Positions 41,309 through 50,586 of a stretch of 64,000 nt of DNA are shown here, piece by piece. The stretch covers positions 1 to 64,000 of the forward strand of contig CAJYPK010000028.1 in the NCBI GenBank assembly GCA_913776615.1. Reading direction: 5' to 3'. Position numbers and translations under genes: made by a program. A model generated the notes under the pieces. It searched no databases and was not told the origin of the DNA. It saw nothing but the letters and a program-made list of their open reading frames with translations. How positions within the stretch are numbered: the stretch's first letter is position 1; every line of letters starts with the position of its first letter. The stretch is from an uncultured Hymenobacter sp. (GTDB lineage Bacteria > Bacteroidota > Bacteroidia > Cytophagales > Hymenobacteraceae).

Positions 41309-42126
41309 ACCACCACGCTGTCGCCTACTTGGATACGGCCGCTAATAGGGCCAGTCACGTTCTGGCCAAAAATTACTTTGCGATCGGGCTTGCGGTAGGT
41401 GGCCAGGGTGCGGAGGGGCTCGCTGGTTGGGTGTTTCTCGGCCGTGGCTTGGTCGATGGTCGTCACGATGCAGCGTTTGCAGCCGCGCACGGCGCGGAAG
41501 GGCTGGCCAGCAATTTGAAAAGCAGCCCAATTCATTTCGGCGTCGGCGGGCGCGCCGCTCACCACGAGATTGGGGCGAAAGCGGTTCATGGGTACGGGCT
41601 CCTCCAACTGCGCATTGAGCTTAGCCAGCGACTCCTCGGTAGCCAACAGATAAGGGTAGCCGTCGGCGAAGCTGACGAGCGTACCGGCCGGATTCAGCGC
41701 GGGCTCGCATTCGCGACGGGCCATATCCGACATGTACACCAGTTTGCAGGGCTGGCCCAGCGCCGCGCTTAGCCACTCGTCGGCGGCCGGGGTGCCGCGC
41801 CAGGCAAACACCAGGTCATCCCAAATGGTGACGAACAGCGTTTTATCCGGCTCCGCCGCAAATGGGATGTAGAGCGGCAGCAAATCGGGCCGCTGGCGGT
41901 GACGCAACAGAAAGCCGTTGTGAGCGGCCTCTACCGTCAACAAGGCCATCTCGGCGTGCTCGCGCTGGGTCAGGAACCGGTTGCGCTCGTCTACTATCAG
42001 CCAGCGGCGGTCGTGGCGCAGCCCCTGCGGTGTAAGCTCGGCCGCGGGTAGGCTAATGCCGCCCAGCGACTTGACGGGATAGATGAAAAGGCCCGTGAGG
42101 GTAAGCGGCGCGATGGGTGCAGACAT
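41299..42126 (-). CDS. MOSC-domain protein with N-terminal beta-barrel domain
   Basis: Molybdenum-cofactor-sulfurase C-terminal-domain protein; relatives (YcbX, mARC) use the molybdenum cofactor to reduce N-hydroxylated compounds. The 275-aa protein has the MOSC_N barrel (GLFIYPVKSLGGISLPAAEL, HDRRWLIVDERNRFLTQREH) and the MOSC core (RFRPNLVVSGAPADAEMNWA, RGCKRCIVTTIDQATAE with the conserved cysteine, GQNVTGPISGRIQVGD). No ferredoxin domain is attached. The last codons and the stop come from a 7-bp microsatellite. Confidence 0.92.
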   Translation of the reverse strand: MSAPIAPLTLTGLFIYPVKSLGGISLPAAELTPQGLRHDRRWLIVDERNRFLTQREHAEMALLTVEAAHNGFLLRHRQRPDLLPLYIPFAAEPDKTLFVTIWDDLVFAWRGTPAADEWLSAALGQPCKLVYMSDMARRECEPALNPAGTLVSFADGYPYLLATEESLAKLNAQLEEPVPMNRFRPNLVVSGAPADAEMNWAAFQIAGQPFRAVRGCKRCIVTTIDQATAEKHPTSEPLRTLATYRKPDRKVIFGQNVTGPISGRIQVGDSVVVEL

Positions 42127-42149
42127 GGCGCAAAGTTCGGTAGCGCGTA

Positions 42150-42230
42150 GGAGAGTTATGAGTTAAAAGTTAGAAATTATGAGATTCGCTGTCTTGACTC
42201 ATAACTCCCAACTCATAACTCATAACTCGC
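42150..42230. repeat. 7-bp repeats between YitT and MOSC genes
   Basis: GAGTTATGAGTTAAAAGTTA on the left and ACTCATAACTCCCAACTCAT AACTCATAACTC on the right form an imperfect inverted pair, again built of the ACTCATA unit. Confidence 0.8.
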
Positions 42231-42232
42231 CA

Positions 42233-43243
42233 TTAGTGCAGCGCCCGCTTCTTGACCATGCCACCCTTGGCGTCATTAACGCTGTGCATGATGATAAAGG
42301 CGCGGGGGTCAATGTGGTTGACCTCGGCCGTTACCTGGCCTACTTCCAGGCGGGTAACTACCGTGAACACAATATCGATGGGGCTGGGCTGCTCGCCGCG
42401 TGAGCCGTAGCCCCGGTGCCCGGCGTACACCGTAACGCCCCGGCCCAGGCGCTCGGTGAGCGCACGCCGAATGGTATCGCTGTGCTCCGAGATGATGGTG
42501 ACGCCCGTGTACTCTTCAATGCCATTGACCACAAACTCAATGGTTTTGGATGCCGACAGGTAGGTCAGAATGGAGTAGAGCGCCGTGGGTACGTCGAGCA
42601 CTAAGGCGACTACGATAAAAATCAAAATGTTAAGTACCAGCACAAAGTCGCCCACGCTGAGGCTGGCTTTGCGGCTAAGGTACACGGCTAAAATTTCGGT
42701 GCCGTCGAGTACGCCGCCGCCGCGCATGGCCAGCCCGATACCCGCGCCCAGGAAGAAGCCGCCGAACACGGCAATCAGCATCTTATCCTGCGTCACGACC
42801 GGAAAGTGCACCGTTTCCAGCACCACGGCCAGCGTCAGAATGGCCAGCAGCGCCCGAACGGCGAAACCCTTGCCCATTTGCCGGAAGCCTAGCCACACAA
42901 ACGGCAGGTTAAGCACGACCAGCAGTACCGACAGCGGTGGGTCGCCGGGCAGCAGGCGGGCGGCCAGCAGCGAAATGCCCGTAACGCCGCCGTCGAACAG
43001 CCCGTTGGGCAGCATAAATGCCTCCAGGCCCAGGGCCGCCGAGGCTACGCCTATCGCCAGGTAAACGACGTTGCGCAACTCCTCGCGCAGGCGAGACTGA
43101 GGTTCGCCGGTACGGGGGGCGGGTGCATCGGCAATGGAAGGATGGCCCGAGAGGGACGTACCCACGGTATCCGTGGCCTGGGCCTCGGCGGCGCTGGCGC
43201 GGAGCTGCCGCAGCCGGGCTAAGATGGATAATTGAGCAAGCAT
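42233..43243 (-). CDS. YitT-family membrane protein (DUF161/DUF2179)
   Basis: Integral membrane protein of unknown transport or structural role. The 336-aa protein has a polar N terminus, then five to six helices (about 60-250) including GVASAALGLEAFMLPNGLFD GGVTGIS, MRGGGVLDGTEILAVYLSRK and VLNILIFIVVALVLD, the family motifs. The soluble C-terminal DUF2179 domain (about 255-330) contains EYTGVTIISEHSDTIRRALT, RGVTVYAGHRGY and VFTVVTRLEVGQV. Length and layout are normal. Confidence 0.92.
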   Translation of the reverse strand: MLAQLSILARLRQLRASAAEAQATDTVGTSLSGHPSIADAPAPRTGEPQSRLREELRNVVYLAIGVASAALGLEAFMLPNGLFDGGVTGISLLAARLLPGDPPLSVLLVVLNLPFVWLGFRQMGKGFAVRALLAILTLAVVLETVHFPVVTQDKMLIAVFGGFFLGAGIGLAMRGGGVLDGTEILAVYLSRKASLSVGDFVLVLNILIFIVVALVLDVPTALYSILTYLSASKTIEFVVNGIEEYTGVTIISEHSDTIRRALTERLGRGVTVYAGHRGYGSRGEQPSPIDIVFTVVTRLEVGQVTAEVNHIDPRAFIIMHSVNDAKGGMVKKRALH

Positions 43244-43282
43244 GAAGAAACTTACGCAAGAAAGCCAGCTTCCGCCGAAGCG

Positions 43283-44983
43283 CTACGGTTTTTTAGCGCC
43301 TTCCTGCTGCATGGCCAACTGCAGGGCCGCGTACAAATCGACGATGCCGCCGGTAGCCGACAGCGTGGCGAAATCCGCTTTCTTACCGCCCTCGCCGGGC
43401 ACCAGCACCTGCGTGTGGTGCACCTGGGCCGACTGCCGGATGATGCGCTTGAGGTCGGCGGCCGAGAGGCTGGGGAAGTACGATTTGAGCACCGCCGCTA
43501 CGCCAGCCGTGACGGGCGCCGCCATGCTGGTGCCGCTTTCGGAGCCGTACTTATTGCCGGGCAGGGTCGAGAAAATGCCTACGCCGGGCGCAAACACATC
43601 AACCTGGCGCTTGGAATAGTTGCTGAAGCTGGCGGGCAGGTTTTCGTCGTCGGTGGGGCCGCTGGCCCCGATGGTGAGCAGGTTGGGCGGCGTAGTACCA
43701 TCGAGGTAAAACGAGGCGGGGTAGTGGGGCGTCACGTCGAGATTATCGTCCTCGTTACCGGCAGCATGCACAAGTAGCACGTTTTTGCTGGCGGCATACT
43801 TGTAAGCCGCTTCCACGGCCGGGCGCTGGGGCGAAAATTCCTTGCCGAAGCTCATGTTGATAATCTGCGCCCCGTTGTCCACGGCGTAGCGGATGGCGTT
43901 GGCCACGTCCTTGTCGCGCTCGTCGCCGTTGGGCACGGCCCGCACGCTCATCACGCGTACCGGCGTGCCGGCAATACCTTGGATGCCAAGGTTGTTGTCG
44001 CGCACAGCCGCGATGATGCCCGCCACGTGGGTGCCGTGCAGCGCGTCGGGGCCGGTGACGTCGTTATTGCCGTAATTGCGCTGAGTCACGTCCTCGGGAT
44101 TATCCTTTACAATGTCGGCGCGGGCGTTGAACTTAGTGCTCATGCTGTATTCGAGCTGCTCGCGCTGGTCCTTCACCTCGTTGCTGAGCTCGGCCAGCAG
44201 GGCATCGGTGTCGGCAATGCCGCCCTGCTTCATATTCTGGTAGAGCGAGGTGAGCAAGCCCTTGAAGTCGGGGTCGGGAATTTGGGCCGCGACCCGGCGT
44301 AGGGTAGTGGTGTCGAGTTTTTCGACGCCCAGCTTTTCCTTGAGCATGCCGGTCATCTGGGTGAGCGGGCCGGTGGTCTGCTCGGCCTGGGAGAGCTGGC
44401 TGGCCAGCTCCTTGCGTTTGGCATCGTAAGACTTTTTAGCCTTGAGGTACAGCGCGTAGTCGGCGCGGTCGGCGGGCTTGATCTGGGCGCTGGTTTTGCC
44501 CGCGAAGCGCGGGCCATACTTGGCCACGATGCGCGTCGATTCCAGGGTTTCGACCGAGATGTTGCGGCCGTCCTTGCCCCCCAGAAAATTCCAGCCGTGG
44601 ACGTCGTCGACGTAGCCATTTTTATCGTCGTCGATGCCGTTGCCGGGAATCTCGCGCGCATTGCGCCACAGCACCGGCTTGAGGTCTACGTGCGCCGTAT
44701 CGATGCCCGAATCGATAACGGCCACCACCACGGCGGTAGGCACGCGGCCTTTCAGCAGCTCGGCGTAGGCGCGGGTAGTACCGGTGCCGGGCGTTTTATC
44801 GAGCTGCGGGTCGCGCAGATACCATTGAGCCTGAGCGGCCTCGGCCGCAGTAGGGCCAGCGGGGGCGCTGGGCGTAGCCGGGGCCGCCACGTCGGGGGCG
44901 GTCTGGGCCTGGGCGGCAGCGGGAAGGAGCAGGGAGGCAGCCAGCGCGAGGCGCGGCCAGGTAGTGGGTTGGATAGGAAGCAT
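43283..44983 (-). CDS. Subtilisin-like serine protease (S8), exported
   Basis: Secreted peptidase. From the ATG at 44983 the protein has 566 aa with signal peptide MLPIQPTTWPRLALAASLLL ending AAAQAQ; an upstream in-frame start would bury this signal. Catalytic triad: Asp in VVVAVIDSGIDTAHVDL, His in DALHGTHVAGIIAAV, Ser in YGSESGTSMAAPVTAGVAAV; the oxyanion Asn is in LVHAAGNEDDN. Between Asp and His there is an insertion of about 180 residues that is mostly charged helix (SYDAKRKELASQLSQAEQTT...), longer than in classic subtilisins and typical of a Bacteroidota subgroup. No C-terminal secretion domain is visible. Confidence 0.93.
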   Translation of the reverse strand: MLPIQPTTWPRLALAASLLLPAAAQAQTAPDVAAPATPSAPAGPTAAEAAQAQWYLRDPQLDKTPGTGTTRAYAELLKGRVPTAVVVAVIDSGIDTAHVDLKPVLWRNAREIPGNGIDDDKNGYVDDVHGWNFLGGKDGRNISVETLESTRIVAKYGPRFAGKTSAQIKPADRADYALYLKAKKSYDAKRKELASQLSQAEQTTGPLTQMTGMLKEKLGVEKLDTTTLRRVAAQIPDPDFKGLLTSLYQNMKQGGIADTDALLAELSNEVKDQREQLEYSMSTKFNARADIVKDNPEDVTQRNYGNNDVTGPDALHGTHVAGIIAAVRDNNLGIQGIAGTPVRVMSVRAVPNGDERDKDVANAIRYAVDNGAQIINMSFGKEFSPQRPAVEAAYKYAASKNVLLVHAAGNEDDNLDVTPHYPASFYLDGTTPPNLLTIGASGPTDDENLPASFSNYSKRQVDVFAPGVGIFSTLPGNKYGSESGTSMAAPVTAGVAAVLKSYFPSLSAADLKRIIRQSAQVHHTQVLVPGEGGKKADFATLSATGGIVDLYAALQLAMQQEGAKKP

Positions 44984-45194
44984 CAGCAGGGGATTACGAA
45001 GCGCAATAAAGCGCCCGGAGTGCAATAGACGGGGTGAGGCCGGTCGGCGTTGCGCCGGGGTGCGCTGCCAGCACCGGGCAGCAACTCCAGCCAACGCATG
45101 GCCGGCCGCTTTAGTCTGGCTGCGTCGGTTGAACAACTATCGCCGGGCGCAAATGCGCTACTTTAGTGGCGCTTATTTTTTGCTTGCCGCTAGT

Positions 45195-46361
45195 ATGCGT
45201 GCGTTCCTCCGATTGGCCTATCTGGCGCTTCTATTAACAGGCTGCGAGTCGCGCCAGCCGGCGGGTACCGTTGCTAAAAAGACGGTTACATCACCGGTTG
45301 CGACGCCGAAAACGGTTGTGTCGGCTCGTATACCGACGACCACAATATTCGGAAAAATCTACGCCGGGGGTACGTGGATTGAGCCTGCCGATAGTAGCCA
45401 CGGGCCTCCTGTGCAGCTAGCTGGCCAAACGTGGCGGGTATATACTACCGCCCACCCCGATAGTACGCGTCCGCTAACCTTGTACGCACCATCCGGTAGA
45501 AGCCAGCGGCTACCCGCTATTAGCGAGGTCGGTGTGGACGTCAGGTACACCTTTGAGTTGCGCGATGCCCACGGCCGACCGCGTTTCACGCGCACGTTGC
45601 GCAAGGCCGATTTTGCCGGGCAGGTCTACGAGGAGTTGCGCACGGTGGCCGGGGCCAGCCCGCCAGTGTTTCTGCGATATTGGCCTGCTCGCGGGGCGCT
45701 GTGCTTCGAAGTAAATTTCGGGCGTCCCGAAACGGATGAAGGGTTGATAGTCTTGGTTCTGCTGGATGCGCGTACGGGTAAGCTGCTCCACCTGGCTTCC
45801 GAAAAAGCCTTCATGAACGACTGCGACTGCTGGCCGACGCTCACGGCTGATGGCCAGACGCTGCTGGTTGGCAAGGAGCTGTTGCACGCTAATGGGCGAG
45901 TAACGACATTGGTGCGGCCTAATAAATCAATAGCCGCCACGCGCCTCGTAAATGATAGTACATTTCTGGTGGTATACGAAGGCACTGGCCCAAACGAGTC
46001 GGCTGGTCTAGCTAATGCGCTGCTCGTGAATCAAAAAGGCCAGGCACTCGGCCGCTTTACGTTTCATGGTACCGGTCTTAGCCAGAGCGGCGGTGGGTTC
46101 AGCCTGACCAGCCGGTTTTTGCCGGCCACGCAGACCTCTTATTTATTCGACGAGGTGAGTTCAACTTTTACCCTGCTGCCCACCGCTCGCCCGCTGGCTT
46201 TGCGGCAACTGACGGCGCGGCAATTAGTCCCGGCCCGCCCACCGCGTCGCCCGACCGAGGTGGCCCTTACGTTCGAGCCCGACTATGGCCCCAGTGCCAC
46301 GCTCTACGTGGATACGCTGACGCAGCAGGTGCGCGGTACGGTACACGAAATGGTCCACTAA
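45195..46361 (+). CDS. Lipoprotein of unknown function
   Basis: From the ATG at 45195 the protein has 388 aa with lipoprotein signal MRAFLRLAYLALLLTGCESR (lipobox LLTGC); an ATG at 45153 would add 14 residues. The mature protein is beta-rich with segments FEVNFGRPETDEGLIVLVLL, CDCWPTLTADGQTLLVGKEL and FTFHGTGLSQSGGGFSLTSR, suggesting a beta-propeller-like or similar repeated-sheet fold, but no family was recognised. Divergent from the subtilisin-like gene. Confidence 0.75.
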   Translation: MRAFLRLAYLALLLTGCESRQPAGTVAKKTVTSPVATPKTVVSARIPTTTIFGKIYAGGTWIEPADSSHGPPVQLAGQTWRVYTTAHPDSTRPLTLYAPSGRSQRLPAISEVGVDVRYTFELRDAHGRPRFTRTLRKADFAGQVYEELRTVAGASPPVFLRYWPARGALCFEVNFGRPETDEGLIVLVLLDARTGKLLHLASEKAFMNDCDCWPTLTADGQTLLVGKELLHANGRVTTLVRPNKSIAATRLVNDSTFLVVYEGTGPNESAGLANALLVNQKGQALGRFTFHGTGLSQSGGGFSLTSRFLPATQTSYLFDEVSSTFTLLPTARPLALRQLTARQLVPARPPRRPTEVALTFEPDYGPSATLYVDTLTQQVRGTVHEMVH

Positions 46362-46412
46362 TGCTTGTCGCGGACCATTAAGGCTTACTTGAGAATGACT
46401 CTGTAAGTATAA

Positions 46413-46505
46413 TATCCGTCATGCTGAGCTTGCGAAGCATCTTGTCACCATTGGGTTGGTTGTCTAGGCGTGATAAGATGCTTCGCAAGCTCAACATGAC
46501 GGATA
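46413..46505. repeat. GTCATGCTGAGC palindrome, copy D
   Basis: Arms 46413-46447 and 46471-46505, 35 bases each with two mismatches, stem TATCCGTCATGCTGAGCTTG then CGAAGCATCTTGTCA. Between the lipoprotein (+) and helicase (-) genes, which converge. Confidence 0.93.
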
Positions 46506-46588
46506 GCTCGGTTGGGGTATTTTGCCAGTCGTACCCATTGCCGTAAGTGCTGGCTGATGAGTAATTGCCTCGCTGTCTGCTCGCTGAA

Positions 46589-49500
46589 TTACACCTCCAC
46601 CACCTCACCCGAGTCGAAGTAATAAATTACGCCCCGCACGTCGGAGTAGCCCAATTCCCGAAATAATTTGGCGTAGTCGCGCAGCCGGATTTTATGAATG
46701 TCCTGCGCCGGCGGCAGTTTAAAATCGAGCATAGTTACGGTTTGCTCGGCGCGGCTGGCCCCGGGGCCGAAGACGATGCGGTCGGGCTTATACGCCCGCT
46801 GGGTATGGCCGCCGATCAAGATTTCGCGCTCGGTTTCCACCGCCAGGTTTTCGGCGAAGTAAGGAGCCAGCCGCGGGTCGGCCAGGATGGCCAGCAGGTG
46901 GTTTTCCAGCGCCGGGCGTTCCTGCTGATTGATAATACCCTCGGCCACTAGCTGGCGCAGGGTGCGGCCCAGCTCGGCGGCCGAGAGCAGCCGGCGCAGC
47001 GCGTAGTGCAGCTTGCGATTTAATTCCCCCAATTTCTCCTGCTCGTCAAAATCGAAAACCGTCGTGGCGTGGCGACGCAATTTCAGGCGCTCGTCCCAGG
47101 GCGTCGAGCTTAAATTGGTGAGCGCAAACTTGGTATTATCAGGCGCTGGCTTTTGCATTTTCTGACTGGCGGCCGCGCCGGAATTAAGCACAAAGCTGGT
47201 GGTATCGGCCTGCCAGCGGCCGAGGTAGCGCAGGTAGCCAGCCAGCAGGTCAGCTACGTCGCGGGCGGGCCCCTGGGCGGCGGCCGGCTCGGCAGCGGTG
47301 GTTGTGAGAGGCAGCTCGCCGGTGGTTTTTCGGGGCTCGGCCGGGGCCTTGCTGAGGATGTACAGCCGGTACCGGGGCCGGGTAAAAGATACGTACAGGG
47401 TATTGAGGCCGTCGAGGAGGGTTTTCTCGCGCTCGTCGGCATCCTGCTCGGCCAGGGGCGTGTAAGTCAAGGTTTTGTTCAAGCGCACCACGGCTACGTC
47501 GGGTAGCTCCGGCAGGGGCTTTTCGGGGGCACCCAGGCGGCCCCAGAGCAGGGTGTCGGTGCGGGGCACCAGCGCCCAGTCGGCAAACGGCACAATAACG
47601 ATGCCGTAGGCCAGCCCCTTGGCCTTGTGCACCGTCGTGATGGTAATGGCGTCGGCCCCGCCCGGCGCGTTGATGCTGAGGACGCCCTTGCGCTCGTCCC
47701 AGTGCGTCAGGAAATTACCCAGGTTATTCCCGTATTTCAGGCTGAATTCCAGCGTTAAGTCCAGGAAGCGGAACAGGTAATCACTCTCCGCATTCGCCCC
47801 CAGCAGCCCGAAAATACCGATGAGCTTTTCGGTCAATTCGTACAGTCCCAGGTTACCAGTCTGGTCTTCTTCCACGTCGAAGCCCAGACGGCGCAGCTCC
47901 TCAAAAAACGGCTTGCCGCTAGCTACGTCGTTGGCGATGTCGGCCAGGTGGCGGGCGCGCTCCGGGGTGGGGGGGAGGCGGCGCACGACCTTGTCGATGA
48001 GCAGCAGCGCCTCGGCCCGCGCCAGGGTGTCGCCGCTCTGGTGCAGCACCCGCATCACGGCCACCAATAGGTTGACCACTTCGGCAAACTGCAAGGCCAG
48101 CGAGTCGGCCGAAATAATGGGAAAGCCGCGCTCCTTCAGGAACTTGGCCAGCAGGCGGCTCTGCCAGCGGGTGCGGCACAGCACGGCGACGTCGCGCAGG
48201 TGGTAGCCGTCGGCTAGCGCCTGCTCCACCAGCTGCAAGGCTAGGTAGCAGGTGCTCTCGTTGTAATCGAGCACGGCTTCGGCCGCGTAGCCGGGCAAGG
48301 GCTCGGTGAGGTACTGCCCGGCGGTCGGGTCGTAGCGCCGGGCGGGCGCGTCGTCCTTGGTAAATACTAATTCGACGTGGCCCGCCAGGTCGTCAAATTC
48401 CCCGTCGAATAATTCGCCTTTGCGCCCTGGTACTTCCTGCCGGAAACCCGGTTCGAAAATGCCCTGCACCACGTCGTGCTCGCCACTGCGCTCGCGCACG
48501 TAGCTGAAAAAGTTGTTATTAAACTTAATTATTGCCGGCTCGCTGCGGTAATTCACGGCCAGCGAGTGCGGCTCGATATTCTGCTGCAACGTGTAGTACC
48601 GCTCGGTTAGCAGCCGTTGCATATCGGCGTCGCGGGCGCGGGCCACCAGGGCGTTCGTATCATTTTGATACAGTCGTAAAATCTGCTCCAGCTCGCCGCC
48701 GCGCCAGCGGTAAATGGCCTGCTTGGCGTCGCCCACGGCCAGCGAAAGGCCGCCGTTGCCCACGGCATTTTCCACCAGCGGCAGTAAGTTATTCCACTGC
48801 AATACCGACGTGTCCTGAAACTCGTCAATCAGCAAATGCCGGTATTTTTCCCCCAGCCGCTCGTAAATAAATGGTACCGGCTCGGTGAGCACGATGGCCG
48901 CAATGCGCCGGTTAAATTCCGAAATCAATACCACGTTGCGCTCGCGGCTGATTTCCTCCACCAGTTTATTTAATTCGCTCAGCAGCGAGGCGTGGAATAA
49001 AAACGGCTGCAAGGCCCCCAGCAACACGTAGCCTGGCAAATACTGCTCGCGCAGCGCCAGCAACTCGGCGAAGGCATCCACCAGCTCCGGCTGGGCCGCT
49101 TCGATGGCGGGTACCAGGCCGGCCTTTTTACCTTTCTCGCTCCACCACTTGCCGCTCTCCAGCGTTTTGCGGGCCGTGGCGGTCGGGAAAATACTGTCTT
49201 TTTCGGGCGGGCTCAGCCAGCGCTCCCACTTGGTGAAGTGCCCGTAGATGCCGCTGCTGCCGCTGGCCAGGTGCTCGGCCTCAATGCCCGCCGCCGCCAA
49301 CACGGCCAGCGCCCGGTCGGCCTGGGCCTGCACGGCTTCCTCCGCGGCCCGCTGCCGGGCGCGGATTTCCTGATCGAGCGCCCGGAAGTCGGCCATCGTT
49401 TTCTGGCCGAGCTGGGCCACGGCCTCGTGCACGCTCTCGTTGAAAAGCGCCCGGCCGAAATCCAGTAATTCGTCGGGCAGCTTGTTCCAGTTGCGGCCCT

Positions 49501-50104
49501 GCTCGGCCTGGCCCAGCGCGTAATCGGCCAGCGTCTGGCTCAGCAGCTTGCTGTCTGCATCGCGGTTCACCTTATCGATGAGCGCAGCCACCGCCGAGCG
49601 CAACACGCTGTCGGTATCCAATTCGACCTCGAAGGTCGCGGGCAGCCCCAGCTCCCGCGTAAACGCCGTAACAATACGCTGCACAAACGAATCGATAGTG
49701 CTCACCGCAAAGTCGGCGTAGTGGTACAGCACCAGCTTGAAAGTGGCCGCCGCCCGCCGCCGCACTTCCTGCTGCCACTCGGCGGGCGTATGCAGGTGCG
49801 GCGGTAGCTGTTGCTCCTGCGCTAGCTCGGCCGCCACTTCCACCAGCAGGGCATCGGGCTTGTCGCCCGCCTCTTGCGTGAAGCGCCGCAATGCGCCCAC
49901 GATGCGCTCCTTCATCTCGCCCGCCGCGTCGTTGGTGAAGGTAATGGCTAGGATACTCTTGAAATAATCGGCCTTATACACCCGCTCGCCCGTGGGGTCG
50001 GCCGGCTGCGGGTAGCCCAGCGCCAGCTTCAGGTATTCTTTCGTTAATTGGTACGTCTTGCCGGAGCCGGCAGAGGCGGAATAGATGCGGAAGGGGGCTG
50101 GCAC
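46589..50104 (-). CDS. UvrD/RecB-like helicase-nuclease (AddA/RecB type)
   Basis: DNA helicase with a fused nuclease, for double-strand-break processing. The 1171-aa protein begins with a GTG at 50104 only nine residues before Walker A (YSASAGSGKTYQLTKEYL), so the start is well fixed. Superfamily 1 motifs: Walker B LLIDEFQDTSVLQWNNL, VGDAKQAIYRWRGGELEQIL, VNYRSEPAIIKFNNNFF, TVHKAKGLAYGIVIVPF and LYVSFTRPRYRLYIL. The C-terminal 180 residues are a PD-(D/E)xK nuclease with YKPDRIVFGPG, VTMLDFKLPP and the Q/Y-like KIRLRDYAKLF. It lacks an adjacent addB/recC-like partner in the window. A small low-GC gene precedes it by 12 bases. Confidence 0.92.
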   Translation of the reverse strand: MPAPFRIYSASAGSGKTYQLTKEYLKLALGYPQPADPTGERVYKADYFKSILAITFTNDAAGEMKERIVGALRRFTQEAGDKPDALLVEVAAELAQEQQLPPHLHTPAEWQQEVRRRAAATFKLVLYHYADFAVSTIDSFVQRIVTAFTRELGLPATFEVELDTDSVLRSAVAALIDKVNRDADSKLLSQTLADYALGQAEQGRNWNKLPDELLDFGRALFNESVHEAVAQLGQKTMADFRALDQEIRARQRAAEEAVQAQADRALAVLAAAGIEAEHLASGSSGIYGHFTKWERWLSPPEKDSIFPTATARKTLESGKWWSEKGKKAGLVPAIEAAQPELVDAFAELLALREQYLPGYVLLGALQPFLFHASLLSELNKLVEEISRERNVVLISEFNRRIAAIVLTEPVPFIYERLGEKYRHLLIDEFQDTSVLQWNNLLPLVENAVGNGGLSLAVGDAKQAIYRWRGGELEQILRLYQNDTNALVARARDADMQRLLTERYYTLQQNIEPHSLAVNYRSEPAIIKFNNNFFSYVRERSGEHDVVQGIFEPGFRQEVPGRKGELFDGEFDDLAGHVELVFTKDDAPARRYDPTAGQYLTEPLPGYAAEAVLDYNESTCYLALQLVEQALADGYHLRDVAVLCRTRWQSRLLAKFLKERGFPIISADSLALQFAEVVNLLVAVMRVLHQSGDTLARAEALLLIDKVVRRLPPTPERARHLADIANDVASGKPFFEELRRLGFDVEEDQTGNLGLYELTEKLIGIFGLLGANAESDYLFRFLDLTLEFSLKYGNNLGNFLTHWDERKGVLSINAPGGADAITITTVHKAKGLAYGIVIVPFADWALVPRTDTLLWGRLGAPEKPLPELPDVAVVRLNKTLTYTPLAEQDADEREKTLLDGLNTLYVSFTRPRYRLYILSKAPAEPRKTTGELPLTTTAAEPAAAQGPARDVADLLAGYLRYLGRWQADTTSFVLNSGAAASQKMQKPAPDNTKFALTNLSSTPWDERLKLRRHATTVFDFDEQEKLGELNRKLHYALRRLLSAAELGRTLRQLVAEGIINQQERPALENHLLAILADPRLAPYFAENLAVETEREILIGGHTQRAYKPDRIVFGPGASRAEQTVTMLDFKLPPAQDIHKIRLRDYAKLFRELGYSDVRGVIYYFDSGEVVEV

Positions 50105-50116
50105 TTGTAGTATAAT

Positions 50117-50533
50117 TTATTTAGTAGCGAAAGGATATTCCTTAAAAGTAAATTTTTCCGTGGTCATATTAACCGTACATTCAAAAAATGTATTCCTTAT
50201 AAAAGAAGATTTTTTTAATTGGGCTAGTGTTCGAATAGGTTTTGTTCCCTTTGGTACTTCGACAAAATAAACATGCTGAATCTTTACGCCTGGTTCAGGA
50301 GCTACGTTATAATAGTATTCGGCTAGTTCCTGCCAACACAGCTTATTGCGAGTGTTGAAGCCAACTGTAGGGCAAATAACATTAGCTATTCCAGCCTTGG
50401 GAGGTTCTCGGTATTCCGCTATGACGCCACCGCAACTAGTATGATTTGGCTTGCTGCTAGTAGTCGATTGCGCAAATAGAGGCAGGTTCTGCACAAGTGT
50501 AAAAATTATAATTACACAGAGCCTGTATTTCAT
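50117..50533 (-). CDS. Small exported protein, unknown function, low GC
   Basis: A 138-aa protein with signal peptide MKYRLCVIIIFTLVQNLPLF ending at FAQ. The mature part has four cysteines (TSCGG, NVICP, KLCWQELAEYYYN, FECTV), suggesting two disulfides, and an NVAPEPGVKIQHVYFVEVPK segment. No family recognised. Its base composition is far more AT-rich than neighbouring genes and the codon use differs (many ATA, AAT, TTT codons), which suggests recent arrival by transfer. It lies 12 bases upstream of the helicase gene, same strand. Confidence 0.75.
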   Translation of the reverse strand: MKYRLCVIIIFTLVQNLPLFAQSTTSSKPNHTSCGGVIAEYREPPKAGIANVICPTVGFNTRNKLCWQELAEYYYNVAPEPGVKIQHVYFVEVPKGTKPIRTLAQLKKSSFIRNTFFECTVNMTTEKFTFKEYPFATK

Positions 50534-50586
50534 AGAGGGCTAGGCTTAATATAGTTGATAAATTGACCGAAATTGAGAAGAGGAAT

